NCBI GenBank assembly: GCA_024305405.1
Contig: JAKNDB010000098.1
Location: 992,001 to 1,056,000 of the forward strand
DNA length: 64,000 nucleotides
Source: Dirofilaria immitis
Lineage: Eukaryota; Nematoda; Chromadorea; Rhabditida; Onchocercidae
Direction of reading: 5' to 3'
In this document: in pieces, positions 26,251-38,939 of the stretch
How the letters are laid out: every line of letters begins with the position of its first letter
How positions within the stretch are numbered: the first letter of the stretch is position 1
Notes under the pieces: generated by a model
Seen by the model: the letters and a program-made list of their open reading frames with translations, nothing else
Database searches by the model: none
What the model was told of the DNA's origin: nothing
Program-made: the position numbers and the translations under genes

Positions 26251-26754
26251 TTACACATCCCAACATAAATAATTTTTTTTTTTTTTAAACGAATAACTTT
26301 TATTATTTGTAAACATTACGACCGAATTCCAATTTTTTTTGTTTTATTTTTTATTTCATCTTATTCGATTTTTTTGTTGTTAATTTGTTGTTGCAATTTG
26401 TGTACAATGAAATAACAAGGGAATGTTTTTTTTTGTGGGATACTTTTCGACAATTTACTACTAACTAGTTTTTAAACTACATTAGCAACTTCTCTAACCA
26501 ACATTCCTCATTCATTTCAATTGAAATTTCAAATCTTTTTCCATTCTCTTTCAAGTTTTTAAGATTTTCATTTCGAATTTTTAATCAAAATAAAAGCTAA
26601 GAAATCTCTAAATCATTTTAATAAAATTGATCATATAAAAGATGGATTTGCTTATTGTTATATGAAGAATGAAATGTTTCTAATAAGAAATCATAAATAC
26701 TTCTGTATGTATATCATTTAAAATATAGGTTACTTCACTGAAATAATAATAATT

Positions 26755-27622
26755 ATGAGTCTCGCACCATTTTTTGATAAAGCACCTTCAATAATTAATA
26801 AACCTGATGGTAGTGTATTATTTGAATGTATGTGTAATGCAAATCCTGAACCAACGATACAATGGTTTTTCAAGGTAATTTTTATCGAAAAATGAAATTT
26901 TAAACTTCTAAGCTTCCTAGACAATAGCTTGATTTCTGGCAAAAATTCCAATAATTCTTTTGATATTTGAAACATTTGAAAAATTAAATTGCACTATTAC
27001 ACTTAGCTTATTTCTTCTTAGTTGCTAATTTACAGGATAAAGAATTAAGTGGTGATCGATATACGATGAAAACAAAAAAATGGTTGGCAAATGGACATGC
27101 ACGATGACTATGAAGGTTATTTTTTATGTAAAATGTAAAAATATTGGAAAAATTATTTTCTAAAATATTAAAATTCTAAAAATTTCGCCAATAGTCTCAT
27201 ATAGATTTATCGCATTATTGGTCTGAATTGGCGGATCAAAGTTTTATTCCGAATTTCAATATCATATCATGAGCATACTAAATATTCGAAATGAAACAAT
27301 AGGCGGATAATCAATTTTGAAAATGAAGTGATCGAAAAGAATGACTTATTTCAAATCAAACCATAATTAATATAATGGATAATGAATAATTGTAGAAATT
27401 ACTACTATAAACTCATATCATACTTTTCTTATATGTAAATTTAAATGCAAAACTAAAAATCATTTTCCATATGTTTGTAATTGTTCTTTTTGCTTTTAGA
27501 ATCCAACATTGCAAGATCAAGGAGTATATAAAGTTGTAGCAACCAATAAAAATGGTACTCATTCAGTGGAGCAACATTATGTTCTATCATGCACTGCTAA
27601 TGAAGTTTTCAAAACACAATGA
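26755..27622 (+). CDS. Small immunoglobulin I-set protein, twitchin-like
   Basis: Exons are 26755-26874 (or from the acceptor at 26729), 27036-27115 and 27500-27622, ending at TGA. They encode about 107 residues forming one I-set Ig domain: MSLAPFFDKAP, then VLFECMCNANPEPTIQWFFKD (B-strand Cys and C-strand Trp), SGDRYTMK, and QDQGVYKVVATNKNG (D-x-G-x-Y motif). The arrangement resembles the first Ig domains of twitchin/UNC-22 rather than a secreted Ig protein, and no signal peptide is seen. Exon 2 needs one extra A in the A7 run at 27074-27080; restored length is 81 bases, matching phase 0 on both sides and a TCTMTMK strand. The F-strand cysteine of a classical Ig fold is absent (valine in YKVV), as in many I-set domains. 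It may be a free small protein or the end of a longer one. Confidence 0.72.
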
Positions 27623-27656
27623 TTAATTGATTTTCTATTATTAATACTTTTTAAAT

Positions 27657-27662
27657 AATAAA
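27657..27662 (+). terminator. Poly(A) signal of the Ig gene
   Basis: AATAAA lies 35 bases after the Ig gene stop codon, a typical nematode spacing. Confidence 0.65.
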
Positions 27663-28079
27663 GTTTTATTCATTATTCGTTAAAATAATATCATCGAATA
27701 ATTCATCATTACTTAAGCAATCTATACAAGCTTTATTATCAAATCGGAATATGATAGAACAAAGGATCTTTGTGTTAAAATTTAGATGATTAATTTGTCT
27801 AAGGAATACTACAAATTTTTATTATATTTAATTATTTATTCATACCTATATCATAAAATATTTCAGTTTTTCCTGACGAAATTACAAATCAATCATAAAA
27901 TTAAGAAACTGAATAAATTAAAATATGCAAATATATAACAAAGATTCTATACAACATCAAAACATTACTTATGAATAATTAACAATGATCTGAAATGAAT
28001 TAAATAAACGGTACACGCTACAAAATAACTAACCATCTTAAATTTGAAATCTTATCATATTGTTGCCGAAATCAGGAGA

Positions 28080-28615
28080 AGAAACAAAGAATCAGTAATT
28101 TCTTTGTTTTGAATTTAATCCTGCATATATTGTTTGTGCGAATTTACTGCGTAATGTAAAATATAAGCTAAAATGTCTATGAACTTTAAAAAGAGCTTCA
28201 CTTCATACGCGCTAATAAAGTGCTTGTAATCAGAGAATTGTGTGATAGAAGCGAAGAAAAAGAGGGTCCATAGCCTACGAGGAAAAAGAAGATCCTGAAC
28301 ACCAAACACATTTTAAAAGATGTGATTCAACGAGGTTGGTTGGATGGGACCATGTCGGACATAATTTAATCTCCTTTTTCCTTTGTTTTATGGTATCGTC
28401 GTTAAAACTGTCTTATTGGTATCACTGAATTTGTTTTATTGATATTGTAATCGCTACGTCCATTAGTATATTATCAAATTTATTGTAATGAGGGTTTAAT
28501 TACCCAAATTTGAAATTCGTTTACCAAGTGAGTGAAACCAGAAAATTGATGAAACCTGTAAGAACTGAAAAATAGAATTCATCCCTTCAATTTGTCACGA
28601 TCGGAAAGAAAACAT
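28080..28615 (+). mobile_element. Solo LTR of a BEL/Pao family (plus orientation)
   Basis: The stretch matches, as reverse complement and with many substitutions, the LTR at 44509-45005 and the partial LTR at 38940-39215. Shared blocks include the segment encoding ILAYILHY in reverse, the GACATAATTTAATCTCC block near 28355 and the GATTGTAATCGC-type block near 28450. No internal retrotransposon sequence adjoins it, so it looks like a solo LTR or an old fragment. Edges are approximate to 20-30 bases. Confidence 0.68.
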
Positions 28616-29711
28616 CAACACATATTGTTACTGATTATCGGTAAGACGGTAAGATGAATAATTTGATGCGTTCATAGTAAAAGCAATAATTGACAACGGC
28701 ATGATATGTAAGTAATATAATGGATGCAACGGCAGAATGTATGACGGTTAATGAAAGCAAGCGGAATATAGAGAAAACGAAAAAGTGAAATAAATGCTCA
28801 GTAGCGTTCGATGGGATTAATGGTTATCACAGAAATGAGCAGAGTCTGTTCCTTCTATACTCGTTTCGGAATTGATAGTATCTAATCTTCCGTTTAGAGT
28901 GAACGATTCACCACGATTACATTTCAAAAAAAAATGAAGATTAATTAACTTAATGCCAATTTATATAAATGTAGTTAATTGAACAACTGATATTTTTTTT
29001 GGACAATTTGCTCCAGGAATAATTAGCGGTATATGCATTTGATAAATATGGCGGTAATGTCCTAGTGGATCAATTCATAGGTAGTCAGCCTGAACCCGTT
29101 GAAAATATTCACAGTTCACATATTCGTACAGAAAGGTCAGTTAATAATTAGAAAACTTCTAGTCTATTTCATTTCGTCAACCATATTAACTGTACCGCAG
29201 CTCTTGAATTTTTTCACCGTAATTCACCGTAGCTCTTCAAATTTTATGAAATTTCGTCTTGAATTAATGAAATTTTCGGCTCTATTAAATTTCAGATTGA
29301 TTTTTTTAAAATAAATTTCAATTTGTTTGGAATATTAAAGTTTGGAATATGATTTATTTAAGTGTACAATTAGAAGGATGTGTACACTTCTTCAATTATA
29401 ATTAAACTCCAAAAAAAATAAAGTGATAATGATCGCGAAAAAAGTGAAGCGCTTTGAACTGATATTTATTTATTATATTTCAGTTTTGACCACAAGGGAA
29501 TCAAAATGATATGAGTTAAAAAATTAAGTATTATAATCAGCAGATACTAAAATTCATCTCCATAAAATACATTGTAAATTAAAGTCAGTAATTATTCGCC
29601 TCATAAGAGTGATTTCAAAGATCTTCTGAATAAGTAATCATCAGAGATGTTGTAATTATTGCACTGATATTAACCCTTTCATATGAAAGGTAAACGATAT
29701 ATAGGAAGATA
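28616..29711. other. Spacer between the solo LTR and the CoA-transferase gene
   Basis: Moderately AT-rich, with short chance frames near 29099-29314. No gene or repeat recognised. Confidence 0.5.
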
Positions 29712-32700
29712 TTAATCCAATGATGGCATAACCTTCAACCTTTTGAATGCTGCTTTTTCCAGATTTTCTCGATGATTTGGATGTGAAATTCTTATTAATT
29801 CATATGCTCGTTGTCGCATATTTTTACCCCATAATTGAGCTATACCATATTCAGTAACTACATAATGTATATGAGCTCGCGATGTTACGACTCCTGCTCC
29901 CTATAAATTATTACATGAAAATTAAGAAAAAGAAATCAATCATTGAGTCAGGCTCATTTTTAACTACACATATGAAAGATGAATTATACCTGACGGAGAT
30001 AAGGAACAATTTTGATTGCCCTTTCTTTGTTAAAGAAGTAAGAGCGATGATAGGTTTTCCAAGACCATCGACGCTGATTGCTGCTCCGCGAATGAAATCT
30101 ACTTGTCCACCAAAACCGGAAAGGAATCGAGATCCAATAGAATCAGAACCAACTGTAAATTAAAGTACATTATTTGATTTATGAGGATCTTTCCTGACAA
30201 ATAGATATTAATAAGCTGAATACTGATTTCCTCGGATAGTACTCAAATAAATGGAATCTCATATTCAGTCTTCCATTTAAATCAATAATTAAAACAGAAA
30301 AACCTTGGCCCGTAAGATCAACCTCTACTGCTGAATTTATTGCGGTCATTTTCGGCAAAGTTTTCACTACCGATGGATCATTTACCCAAGCAACATCACC
30401 AAAAATACGAATGGGTTATCGTGCAAGAAGGAATATAGTTTTTGGAACCATAAACAAAGGAAACTACCATCTGTAAATTGAGTATTATATATATATTTAC
30501 AATTGATAAGTTGAATGGATTAAAAAGATGATTACAAAAATCAGTGATCATTAATGGTTGCTATTATAAAGAACAAAGTGATTTTTAGCCCAATGGAATA
30601 CAAGAAAAACTGCTGACTTTTCCCGGATAAATAGATTTTTCAGTATTAGTTATAGCATTACACTCGACAAGTTTCAGAACACCATCGGAGAACATTTCTG
30701 TATGTATTCCAAGATTTTTATGATTACATAATGCATTTAAAGCAGCATCCGGCACAGCGCCGATTCCTGAAGCAATTTTTTTAGATATGTCATGTGTATC
30801 ATCTGTTCAATTAATAATCTTAAATTGTCAAACAACAATAAATTAATTTATTTGCTAAAAGATGATGCTTGAAAAATGATGAGAGTGAAAAAGAAGAGAA
30901 GTAATCACTTTGATAAAAACAAAAAAGACAGTATGTATGACTAATTGTATTAGGAAAAACGGAAAAATTGCAATTAATGTCTAACAATATCAACAATAAT
31001 GCAATGAACTAAAATTCTGAAAATTTCAGCCACAGAATTAACAAAATTTCTTAAGTTTCTGTAATTAATAAAGATATGAAGATAATGCAAATATAATATA
31101 ATAAAAGTATTGAAAAATGAAAAAAGATTATTTGTCTGTAAAATAATGCTAAATAGATATATGTGAAGAGAGCTTATCCTTTTAATAAAATGAACAACCA
31201 TTAATAGTATAGACGTAAAGAATGTTTTGATAAGTTTAGGAGAAATAACATACCCATTTGAAGAGTAGCGCCGTTATCGACTAATTCATTCGCAATTAAT
31301 TCACCAATTTTTTTTCCGTTTCCAATGTCTTTCCGTTAAATTCACGTTCATGCAACGGGAAGTCATTCTCAACCATGAAGTCAATGTGACTTTCATGAAT
31401 CAATGCGTCACCGAATGTACGTGGCATATTTTTATTACAAATTGCTAAAAAAACATTTCTTCGGTACTGCTACTTTTCCAAATTGATTGCAAGCTAAGAA
31501 AAGATTCGAATTATTGTAAAATATATGGTAAACAAAATAAATGCGAAAATTAAATAAAAAACAAACCTATAATGAAATCTGCTAAAGTTACAGCAGCACG
31601 AGTACATTCTACACCAGTTCCCAGTGTACAAAAACCATTGCAATCAGGTGGTGAAACCTAAAAGAATTTGAATCTGAAATTTAGCATAGAATAATTGATC
31701 ACAAAAAGATTTTATACCAGTGAATTTAATCAAAAAATATGCTGCTGAATAATAATAATAATAATAAGCAATAAAATCTTCAAATACTCTACAATATCTT
31801 TTTTTTTTAACTAACCGTAATTAAAGCAGCGTTTAAATGAATCGCTCCTGATCGAAATAACAGCGGAATTTCGTGAAGAAAAATTGAATTAAAATCAGCT
31901 GTTCCTAAAAATATATTAGTTAAATAAATGCAATATAAATTAGTGTTGGACGAATCAAGAAAATATATTTATATAAAACTTATCATCATTAACAGCGTCC
32001 CTCAAGTTCTGTCCGGTGAATAAAGAATTCGAACGAATACGATCTAAAAATACGAATCTTAAAGTATGAAAATGATAATGAGAAATTATGATAATTTTAA
32101 GGAGTGAATTAATGTAAATACTATGATCGAACAGAACTGATCGATCTTAAAAGAGATATTAAAAAGTAAGAATGTTAACCTTTAACATCAGGAGCTAACC
32201 ACGGAACACGTCCTTCCAAATGCATATGATGTAAAGTAATTTTCTTCAGATCATTTGCTTTAGCGTGTTCACAAAGACCTTCCAGAAGTGGTGTTGGTGT
32301 TGCTGCGATGCCATGCACAAATATATGAGATCCTAGAAGATAGATATCTCAACTTAATTTGGATAAATTTATATCATTTTCAATTTTGGCTTAATTATTA
32401 ATACCCATTTATTTAAGAAATTTGATACACTAGCATGCATATTTCTTATTCTATTGTTTTTCGTATATCTTAAGACTCGTTACCTCGGAATACTTAGTTT
32501 TAATTAAACGGTGTTCGCTAGAACTGGCGAAAGTTTTAATATGTTGTGCTTTTAATATTTTTTTATCAAAAATTGAAAATCAAAAAGGTGAAAATTTGTC
32601 AATAACAGCAATATTAAATTCACCGCTTTTAATGATGGAAACAGCTTCTTTGCTATCTTTTACGAGCTTTGGCTTCTTGCCTGCAATTGGATAGGCTACT

Positions 32701-32801
32701 TCACGTGCTTTCATACCTCTCAGTATCGATGGTGGCATCGTAATGAACGATATAAGTCTTTGTCCAAATGTAGCGGGAATAATGCGACTGAGGCAATTCA
32801 T
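29712..32801 (-). CDS. Acetyl-CoA hydrolase / 4-hydroxybutyrate CoA-transferase family enzyme
   Basis: Ten exons: 32801-32624, 32332-32180, 32043-31984, 31904-31816, 31657-31567, 31444-31254, 30766-30618, 30470-30304, 30152-29990 and 29900-29712; about 477 residues, the usual family length. Motifs in order: HGIAATPTPLLEGLCEHAK, RSNSLFTGQNLRDAVN, FLHEIPLLFRSGAI, SPPDCNGFCTLGTGVECTRA, NMPRTFGD, NLGIHTEMFSDGVLKL (the GIHTEM glutamate is the likely CoA-thioester acceptor), INSAVEVDLTGQ, GFGGQVDFIRGA and TEYGIAQLWGKNMRQRA. The N-terminus is basic/hydrophobic and could be a mitochondrial targeting peptide. The enzyme class moves CoA between acyl groups and acetate. Four exon positions each lack one base (31308-31332 window, 30439-30443, 30401-30405, 30010-30013), and one intron starts ATAAGT instead of GT (31983). 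Splice phases otherwise fit throughout. Either the gene is intact and mis-sequenced or it is recently decaying; I favour the former. Confidence 0.9.
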
Positions 32802-33227
32802 ACTAATATTCACTAGTACCAACCACGTTAGAATGCTTTTGAATCCATTTTAAATTAGTTTCAAAGAATAACTGTATTTACATAGAATTAAAAAAAATAA
32901 TAAGCAATGAAATAATTCTACCGGTTAGAGCGTGCAAATAATATGCAATACTTATCGCCAATTTATGAATATTTCCGAAGATAAAGTGGAAAAAAACAAA
33001 ATTAAAATGAGAGTATAGGATAATTTGTGAAGATTTCATACAGGCATTTTAATAGATTTGATACATAGAAGATACGAAAAAAATTACTGTATTTCAATGA
33101 ATCTATATAAAAACTGAAGATAAAATAATACTGAAATAATTGAATAAACAATAAAAGAGATAAGTAAAATGAGAACCGAAAAAATTGTCTTATATTTCAA
33201 GGCAAAGCTGAAAGATGAATTGTTTAC

Positions 33228-33299
33228 CTGCATAATGTGTCAAATGAAGGAATTGTATCGCAAACGTACAACGTACATGGTATTAAATCTTCCATATCC
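33228..33299 (-). CDS. Candidate short exon upstream of the CoA-transferase gene
   Basis: Bounded by a TTGTTCAG acceptor (33301-33300) and a CAG|GTAAAC donor, with an internal ATG (33295-33293) opening as MEDLIPCTLYVCD. It ends two bases into a codon, which would fit the acceptor immediately before the CoA-transferase ATG at 32801. It may be a 5' UTR/leader exon or a false positive; no similarity is recognised. Confidence 0.25.
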
Positions 33300-33939
33300 C
33301 TGAACAAAAAAGCAAAAAAAAAAAAAAAAAAATAGAAAAACACTGAGAAATGAGAACAGAAAATACTATTATATTAATATGATAAATCAATAATTTTGAT
33401 GTTAATAATTAGAATCAATAATTGTTATATTTCATAAGAGCCATGCAAAATATAATAAAATTATTGATAAGTAACAAGATAAGCAACAAAGTCGCTAGCA
33501 TACTACTAGACGTAGATAGCCCTAGAAATGTGAAACAATCTCAGCTGTTCCAGCGTTGATAATACAACATTAATGGGGTATGACATGCCGCTTAGTTTCA
33601 GGAATGCGTATATTCTATATGTAAACTCCATATCTTATTTCTTTTAAAAGAATAACAGTACATATTGGTTGTAAAATTAGCATCTAAAATGATATGACAC
33701 GTAGGAAAGATGGCTAATACATGGCAGAATTTCTGAGGCCAGTAGAAACGGAAAAGAAACAAATACTGTGATATGTCTTAGTATCACACTTCGGATGATC
33801 GAAAAAGGAGCCTGAACTGAAATGAGGAAATAGAAACCAATAACTAATCGATCGAAATTAGATGAGACAACGATGATTCTGTCTTATCACGGATGGCTTG
33901 CTATTCTTGACTTTTAGATTCAATGGAATGACAACTCAC
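33300..33939. other. Spacer between CoA-transferase gene and its decayed copy
   Basis: No coding segment recognised. A long A run lies near 33313-33331. Confidence 0.5.
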
Positions 33940-35425
33940 TGCGATAATTGGTTTGATACAAATTTATGCAACTGATGGAAATCTGTGGCTAGTATTTTTG
34001 TTTGAATGAACTCTTCCGAAAAAAATATAACTGTATCGCCGAAGTGTATAGCATATTCTTCTTGCAAATTGCTGAAAAGAAACAAATTTGTAAAAAACAT
34101 GATCTATAATGTGGTCTGCTTAAATTACAGCAGCACGAGCACAATCCATACTAGTTCCTAGTGCACAATACTCACTAAAATCAGGTGGTGAAAATTTGAA
34201 AAATGTATTTGTTCTAAAATTAGGTTCAACCTGATGATGAATAATTGATCGCAAAAAGATTTCTTGTACCAACGAATTCAGCTGGAATTCAATTTATTGA
34301 GAAAGTTAATAGTAAATTCTTTTGAAACTCTTACCGCCTTCCTTTTAATAAAATTAAGCAATAAAATTCTTCAAACACTCTATAATATTTTTTTAAACTA
34401 ACCGTAATTAACGTAGCGTTCAGATAAATCGTTCTTAATCGAAATAACAGTGCATTTCGTGAAGGAAAATTGAATTGAAATCGACCATTCCTGAAAATGC
34501 TACAGTTAAATGAATGTGACATAAACTGAAAATAATATAAGATGTGTATTTTAAAAAAGTAAAGCATGCCATCATTAACAGCGTTTCTTAGATTGCTTCC
34601 AGTAAATAAAGAACTGAAACGAATACGATCTAAAATCACAATATGAATTCTTCCAAAGTGTGGAAATGGTAATGACAAATCATAATATTTTTAAAAGGGA
34701 ATTAATGAACTCCTTGAACAATCTTCAAAAAGATGTTGAAAAGTTATGAAAAAATGCCAACTTTTAACAACAGCTAACCATGGAGCATGTTTTTTTGAAT
34801 GCATATGATGTAAAGTAATTTTTTCAGATCATTTACTTTAGCATGCTTAAAAAATCTTCCAGAAGTGGTGTTGGTGTAGCTGCAACGCCATGCATGAACA
34901 CATAAAGTTCTAGGAGATATCTTAATTTGTTTAGAGTTACGTTTTTTCCAGTTTTCGCTTAAATGTTAATGCCCTATTAACGATGCGAAGAAATTCGATA
35001 CACTCCGTTATCAGAAATTAGCGTCTATTATTACTTATACCAATATTTCTTCATCAAAGCTGTCAATTATCACCTAATAAAGAATGACATATTTGAAATG
35101 ACAACTTTATTTCAACATTTTGTAGAGAAAATTTAAATAATGTAAAATTTAATTCTACTACATCCACAGCATAAGAATAAGCATTAAAGGATTATTGCTA
35201 AGAAGAACAAGAAAAATTAAGTAAACTTCCAAGTCATTTTAAAACTCAGAATATTATTCAATTAATATTTCTTATTCCATTGTTTTCTACATACCTTAAG
35301 ACTCGTAACATCGGAATACTTAATTTTAATTGGATGGTGCTCACTAGCATTGACAGAAGATTCAGTACATTATGTTTCGATAATTTTTATCAAAAGTCGA
35401 AATCACAAAAGCGAAAATTTGTCAA
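33940..35425 (-). pseudogene. Decayed partial tandem duplicate of the CoA-transferase gene
   Basis: Segments correspond in the same order and strand to exons 3-6 of the gene at 29712-32801. The exon-3 copy is at about 34915-34755, the exon-4 copy at about 34632-34570 (RIRFSSLFTGSNLRNAVND), the exon-5 copy near 34490-34405, the exon-6 equivalent (SPPD, ARAA) at about 34195-34105, and a weak match to the following exon near 34075-33950. Intron sequence is also alike: 35270-35420 parallels 32440-32600. Exons carry frameshifts and substitutions, and the first exon and all C-terminal exons are missing. Similarity stops at about 35425, where BEL-like sequence begins, so the retroelement seems to truncate the copy at its 5' end. 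The exon-4 copy is followed by GCATGC where the parent gene has ATAAGT. Confidence 0.8.
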
Positions 35426-38400
35426 ATAATTTCGCGAAAGATTTATCTTGTATTGTTGAGGATTTGGAAGCTTGGATAGAGATTGCAATGTAACAAAGTT
35501 TCATTGTGATGGATTTTATTCGTCGTAACTACGATGCACAAATTTAGTAGGAATAAACGAATATATAAATGCTTTTTCAAGTAAAAATCGCACTTATCAA
35601 TCTATTAAGAACAATCTATTAAGAACTTTCCGTATGGAATTTCTATCTAGGCGTTTCTTACTTCGCGATCTCTACCTTTAATAATTTTCTTTAATTTCCA
35701 TATGACATGAGGACCATATGGTTCAATGACTAATAGTGACTAATATCTCCATCTTATAGGATTATGTTTCTACTGTTCTCGAGTTTTTCCTGTTCTCGCT
35801 CTCTAAGACTCCAAAATTAGTCAGGTATTTATTTTTCCACATTTTGCAAAATGTGCCGAACTTTAAGACTATTAGTCAACACTTAACGAATTTTTCATTG
35901 TGCTTAACTGATAGGGAATAAATTCCTCGTCTTTATTATAAGTTTGAAAAATTATTAAGGTATTAGGAAAGATTGAGCAGATCAAAACTGACGCAAGTCA
36001 GTGGTCGGATATTAATGATATTTCAATTTCCACTAATAAAGTTATTAATTTATTTTTTCATAATAACTTTCTTTCAATAGTTTCTCATTGTTAATCACAT
36101 TAATCAATCATAAATTCCTCAATTTTGTTCTACCAGATGTTTTTTCAGCAAAAAAGTCATTTAAATTCGTGTTTTGTTCCATGATGCCCTTGAAAACCAA
36201 TTGAAACTGATTGGACGTCCACGTTAATCAATGAATCTTGCAAAAAATTGTTTGAAGATAAACTTTTGTTAATTTCAAGTGCACTGTTCTTGTTGCGAAA
36301 TATGCGAATAATGCTACCACCTTTTAGTTAAGAAATATCGCTTCTAATTGAGAGATAGCCTAAATAGTCCAATCCAAAAGTTCTAGAGGATTTGACCTTA
36401 AATTTCGGATTAGAAATCCATAGTTTACAAGCCGCACATTTACTTTGTTTTTTTAATTTCTGTTCTCCAAAACTTATGTCTTATCTCGCATAGATATGTG
36501 TAATTCCAGCATGACATAATTCTTCATATTTTCGTTGCATGAGAAGTCTGACTACTGAATTACACTCGGAAGATAATTAGGGTCTTCGCTAACATCTTCT
36601 AATCCTGAATTCTCAAATTGGCCTTTTGATTCCCACAAATTTCCGGTTATCTTGCGAGCGTAATACAGATTCAATTGTTAATTTCTATAGTTAGCCCTTG
36701 CGATTTTGTTTATCTAATTAATATCCACCCTGCCGATTTGTATTCATCATTTATAAATCGATCTTTCTCAATTGATATTGGCTGTATCCACGATACTTTT
36801 TTCTTTGCCGTTAATTTGATAAATTTAGGGATCCATGCAGTCATTCTTAATAACTTTAACCATTTATTAAAACGATTTTCATCGATAAGTCTTATTCCTT
36901 GGATAGGACACTGAGTGGTTATCGATGATTTTTCTTTTTCTTCGTTTTCATTTTCATAGTCTTCTTTGAAGTTGAATTTCTCACTATAGCCAATTAGATT
37001 TCTTTAACATGCTAGTCCTTTCCACTACACCTTATAATTTTTGAGTTTATTTGGTGAAAATCTTTTCGTTGCCACACCGATTAAGTTATGCCCACTTGGA
37101 ACATAACGAAATGAAAATTTTGCCTTTCTTATTTTTTCGATTGTATGAAGGTTAGTAATAATCGAGAATGATTTTACACCTAATCCAGTGCACATTGAGA
37201 ATCAGAATTCAAAATTATTCATAGGTTTTCAAAGTCTAATTGCTTTATTACAAATTGAGCAGCTCTTACCCTTATGACTATTGCAAATAAGTCTAATCGA
37301 GTATTGTCATAAGTTTTTTTAGTGCAATGCGAAATTTGATAAAAACTAAAAGATTTCATGCTTTTGAATTTCATTGCTTTGTACATATATGACTGCTGAA
37401 TACGTTATAGTTGATGCATCTATGAAAACATGAATTTGTGTTTGGTTTGAGAAGATTGTTGTGAATCATGGTAACTCCTTGACGTGCGTTGTCCACTCAG
37501 ATATGAGGGTGTTTCATATTTTCTCATCTTCTTCACTTATAATTTGATCAAAGAAATGTTATTCCTCCATAAGATTTAAAGAAACGGTTTGAATTGGATT
37601 AACCATTAATTTTAATGGATCGTATGCAACGCTACATAATCACAAATGTAGGATTGACCTTTTTATTAATTATTCTTAATCCATGGTTTCAACGTTAATT
37701 CGGTAACATCCTATTATGATACCAATTGATATCAAGAATTTTTCTTAATTTGATTTACTTCTGCTCGATCCTTTTTGGAATTTTTGTGTTGAGTCCTTGA
37801 TCGTTTGAGAAAAATTCTCTTATATTCATTCAAGCTTCATTAAAATAGGTTTCATTTTGCAACATTTTTCAAGAATTTTTTGAAAACGAAGCAATATTCC
37901 GATTAAGTCATGGAGTGTTTCGGATTACTATATAAAACACCGTTTATACTCTTCATTCCTTAAGGTGAAGTGATGCGTCACAAACTTAACTTCGTCTTTA
38001 ATTTGCTTGATGTTAGTATTTTGTGATAGGTAAATAATGAATAATGCCAATCCGATTCATATTGGGCGATATTTCTTCGATTATGTTGGATTGCTCCTGA
38101 ATTATTGCATTGTATCGATTAAACTACTATTTTTCAGCGTGAAATTTCCTGATTAACAATTTTAATCAATCGAAATGAAGGCTGTTAGATAATACCAACT
38201 GAAGGCATGAGAAGTAGAGAACCTCAGACTTCTCCGATGCGAACGGAGCGTTCTACCCTTGAGTTGTTCGACATTAACGGCGGTCTGGACAACATCCGAT
38301 GTAGTGGGAAACCACAATCCAAAGGTGTGGCATTTAATTCGATCTTTGATCCTTCCACAGCCAATATTTTTCTTTTTCTTAGTGACACTTTGTTTAAATT

Positions 38401-38590
38401 GTTCTAATGCCTTTTCATCATCATAGGCATCAGATTTTCTTGGATTCTTATTAATTCTAGTTTTCAGAATTGATTTGTACCTGCAGTGGTGACGGCATTT
38501 GCAACACATGCGATTCTCTAGATTCACGTTGTATATATGGTCTTCATTTGTGTATGCACTTCCAGCAATCATCAGTCCAATCTTTATGTG
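35426..38590 (-). mobile_element. Degraded BEL/Pao retrotransposon copy 1
   Basis: This is minus-strand sequence parallel to the better copy at 39260-41577 but full of stops. The left edge (CGAAAGATTTATCTTG at about 35435) matches the LTR edge at 44513-44530. A segment near 35640-35720 reads like an integrase C-terminal HMEIKENY...R-R-R stretch. The part at 36900-37900 parallels RT/RNase H, for example the stretch around 37250-37320 that matches 39400-39480. The part at 38162-38572 reads DDEKALEQFKQSVTKK, the conserved segment that precedes RT in BEL pol. This is an old, non-functional copy. Confidence 0.72.
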
Positions 38591-38939
38591 GATTAAAGAG
38601 AATTCAGAATTAAATTCTGAATCTTATCCAAACAGATAAATTTGAAGAAATAATTGGCCCCGATAAGTATACAAATTGCTTTCAATAACTCTTAACCATC
38701 AAGACCATCAAGACCATCTATCTAGTTAACCTTACTTTTCCATGAAGGATAATTAATTTCGAATTAACTAAAATACTTGCAGTTTATAGATCAAGTCATT
38801 TTCTTCAAATATAATTTTCTTCTTTTCAACTTTGATCCCAATTTTTGCTCGGGTATTAAGAAATGCCTTTGATGTCTTGTTTCCAGAGGCAAAATTTATT
38901 TCTTGTTAGTTGAATTTTCCAAGATTCAATCGATTCCGC
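38591..38939. other. Short interval between BEL copies
   Basis: Low similarity to anything else in the window; probably eroded retrotransposon or captured flank. Confidence 0.35.

Noticed and set aside
38207..38407. Plus-strand 66-residue frame
   Set aside because: Antisense to the BEL segment DDEKALEQFKQSV; no own evidence.
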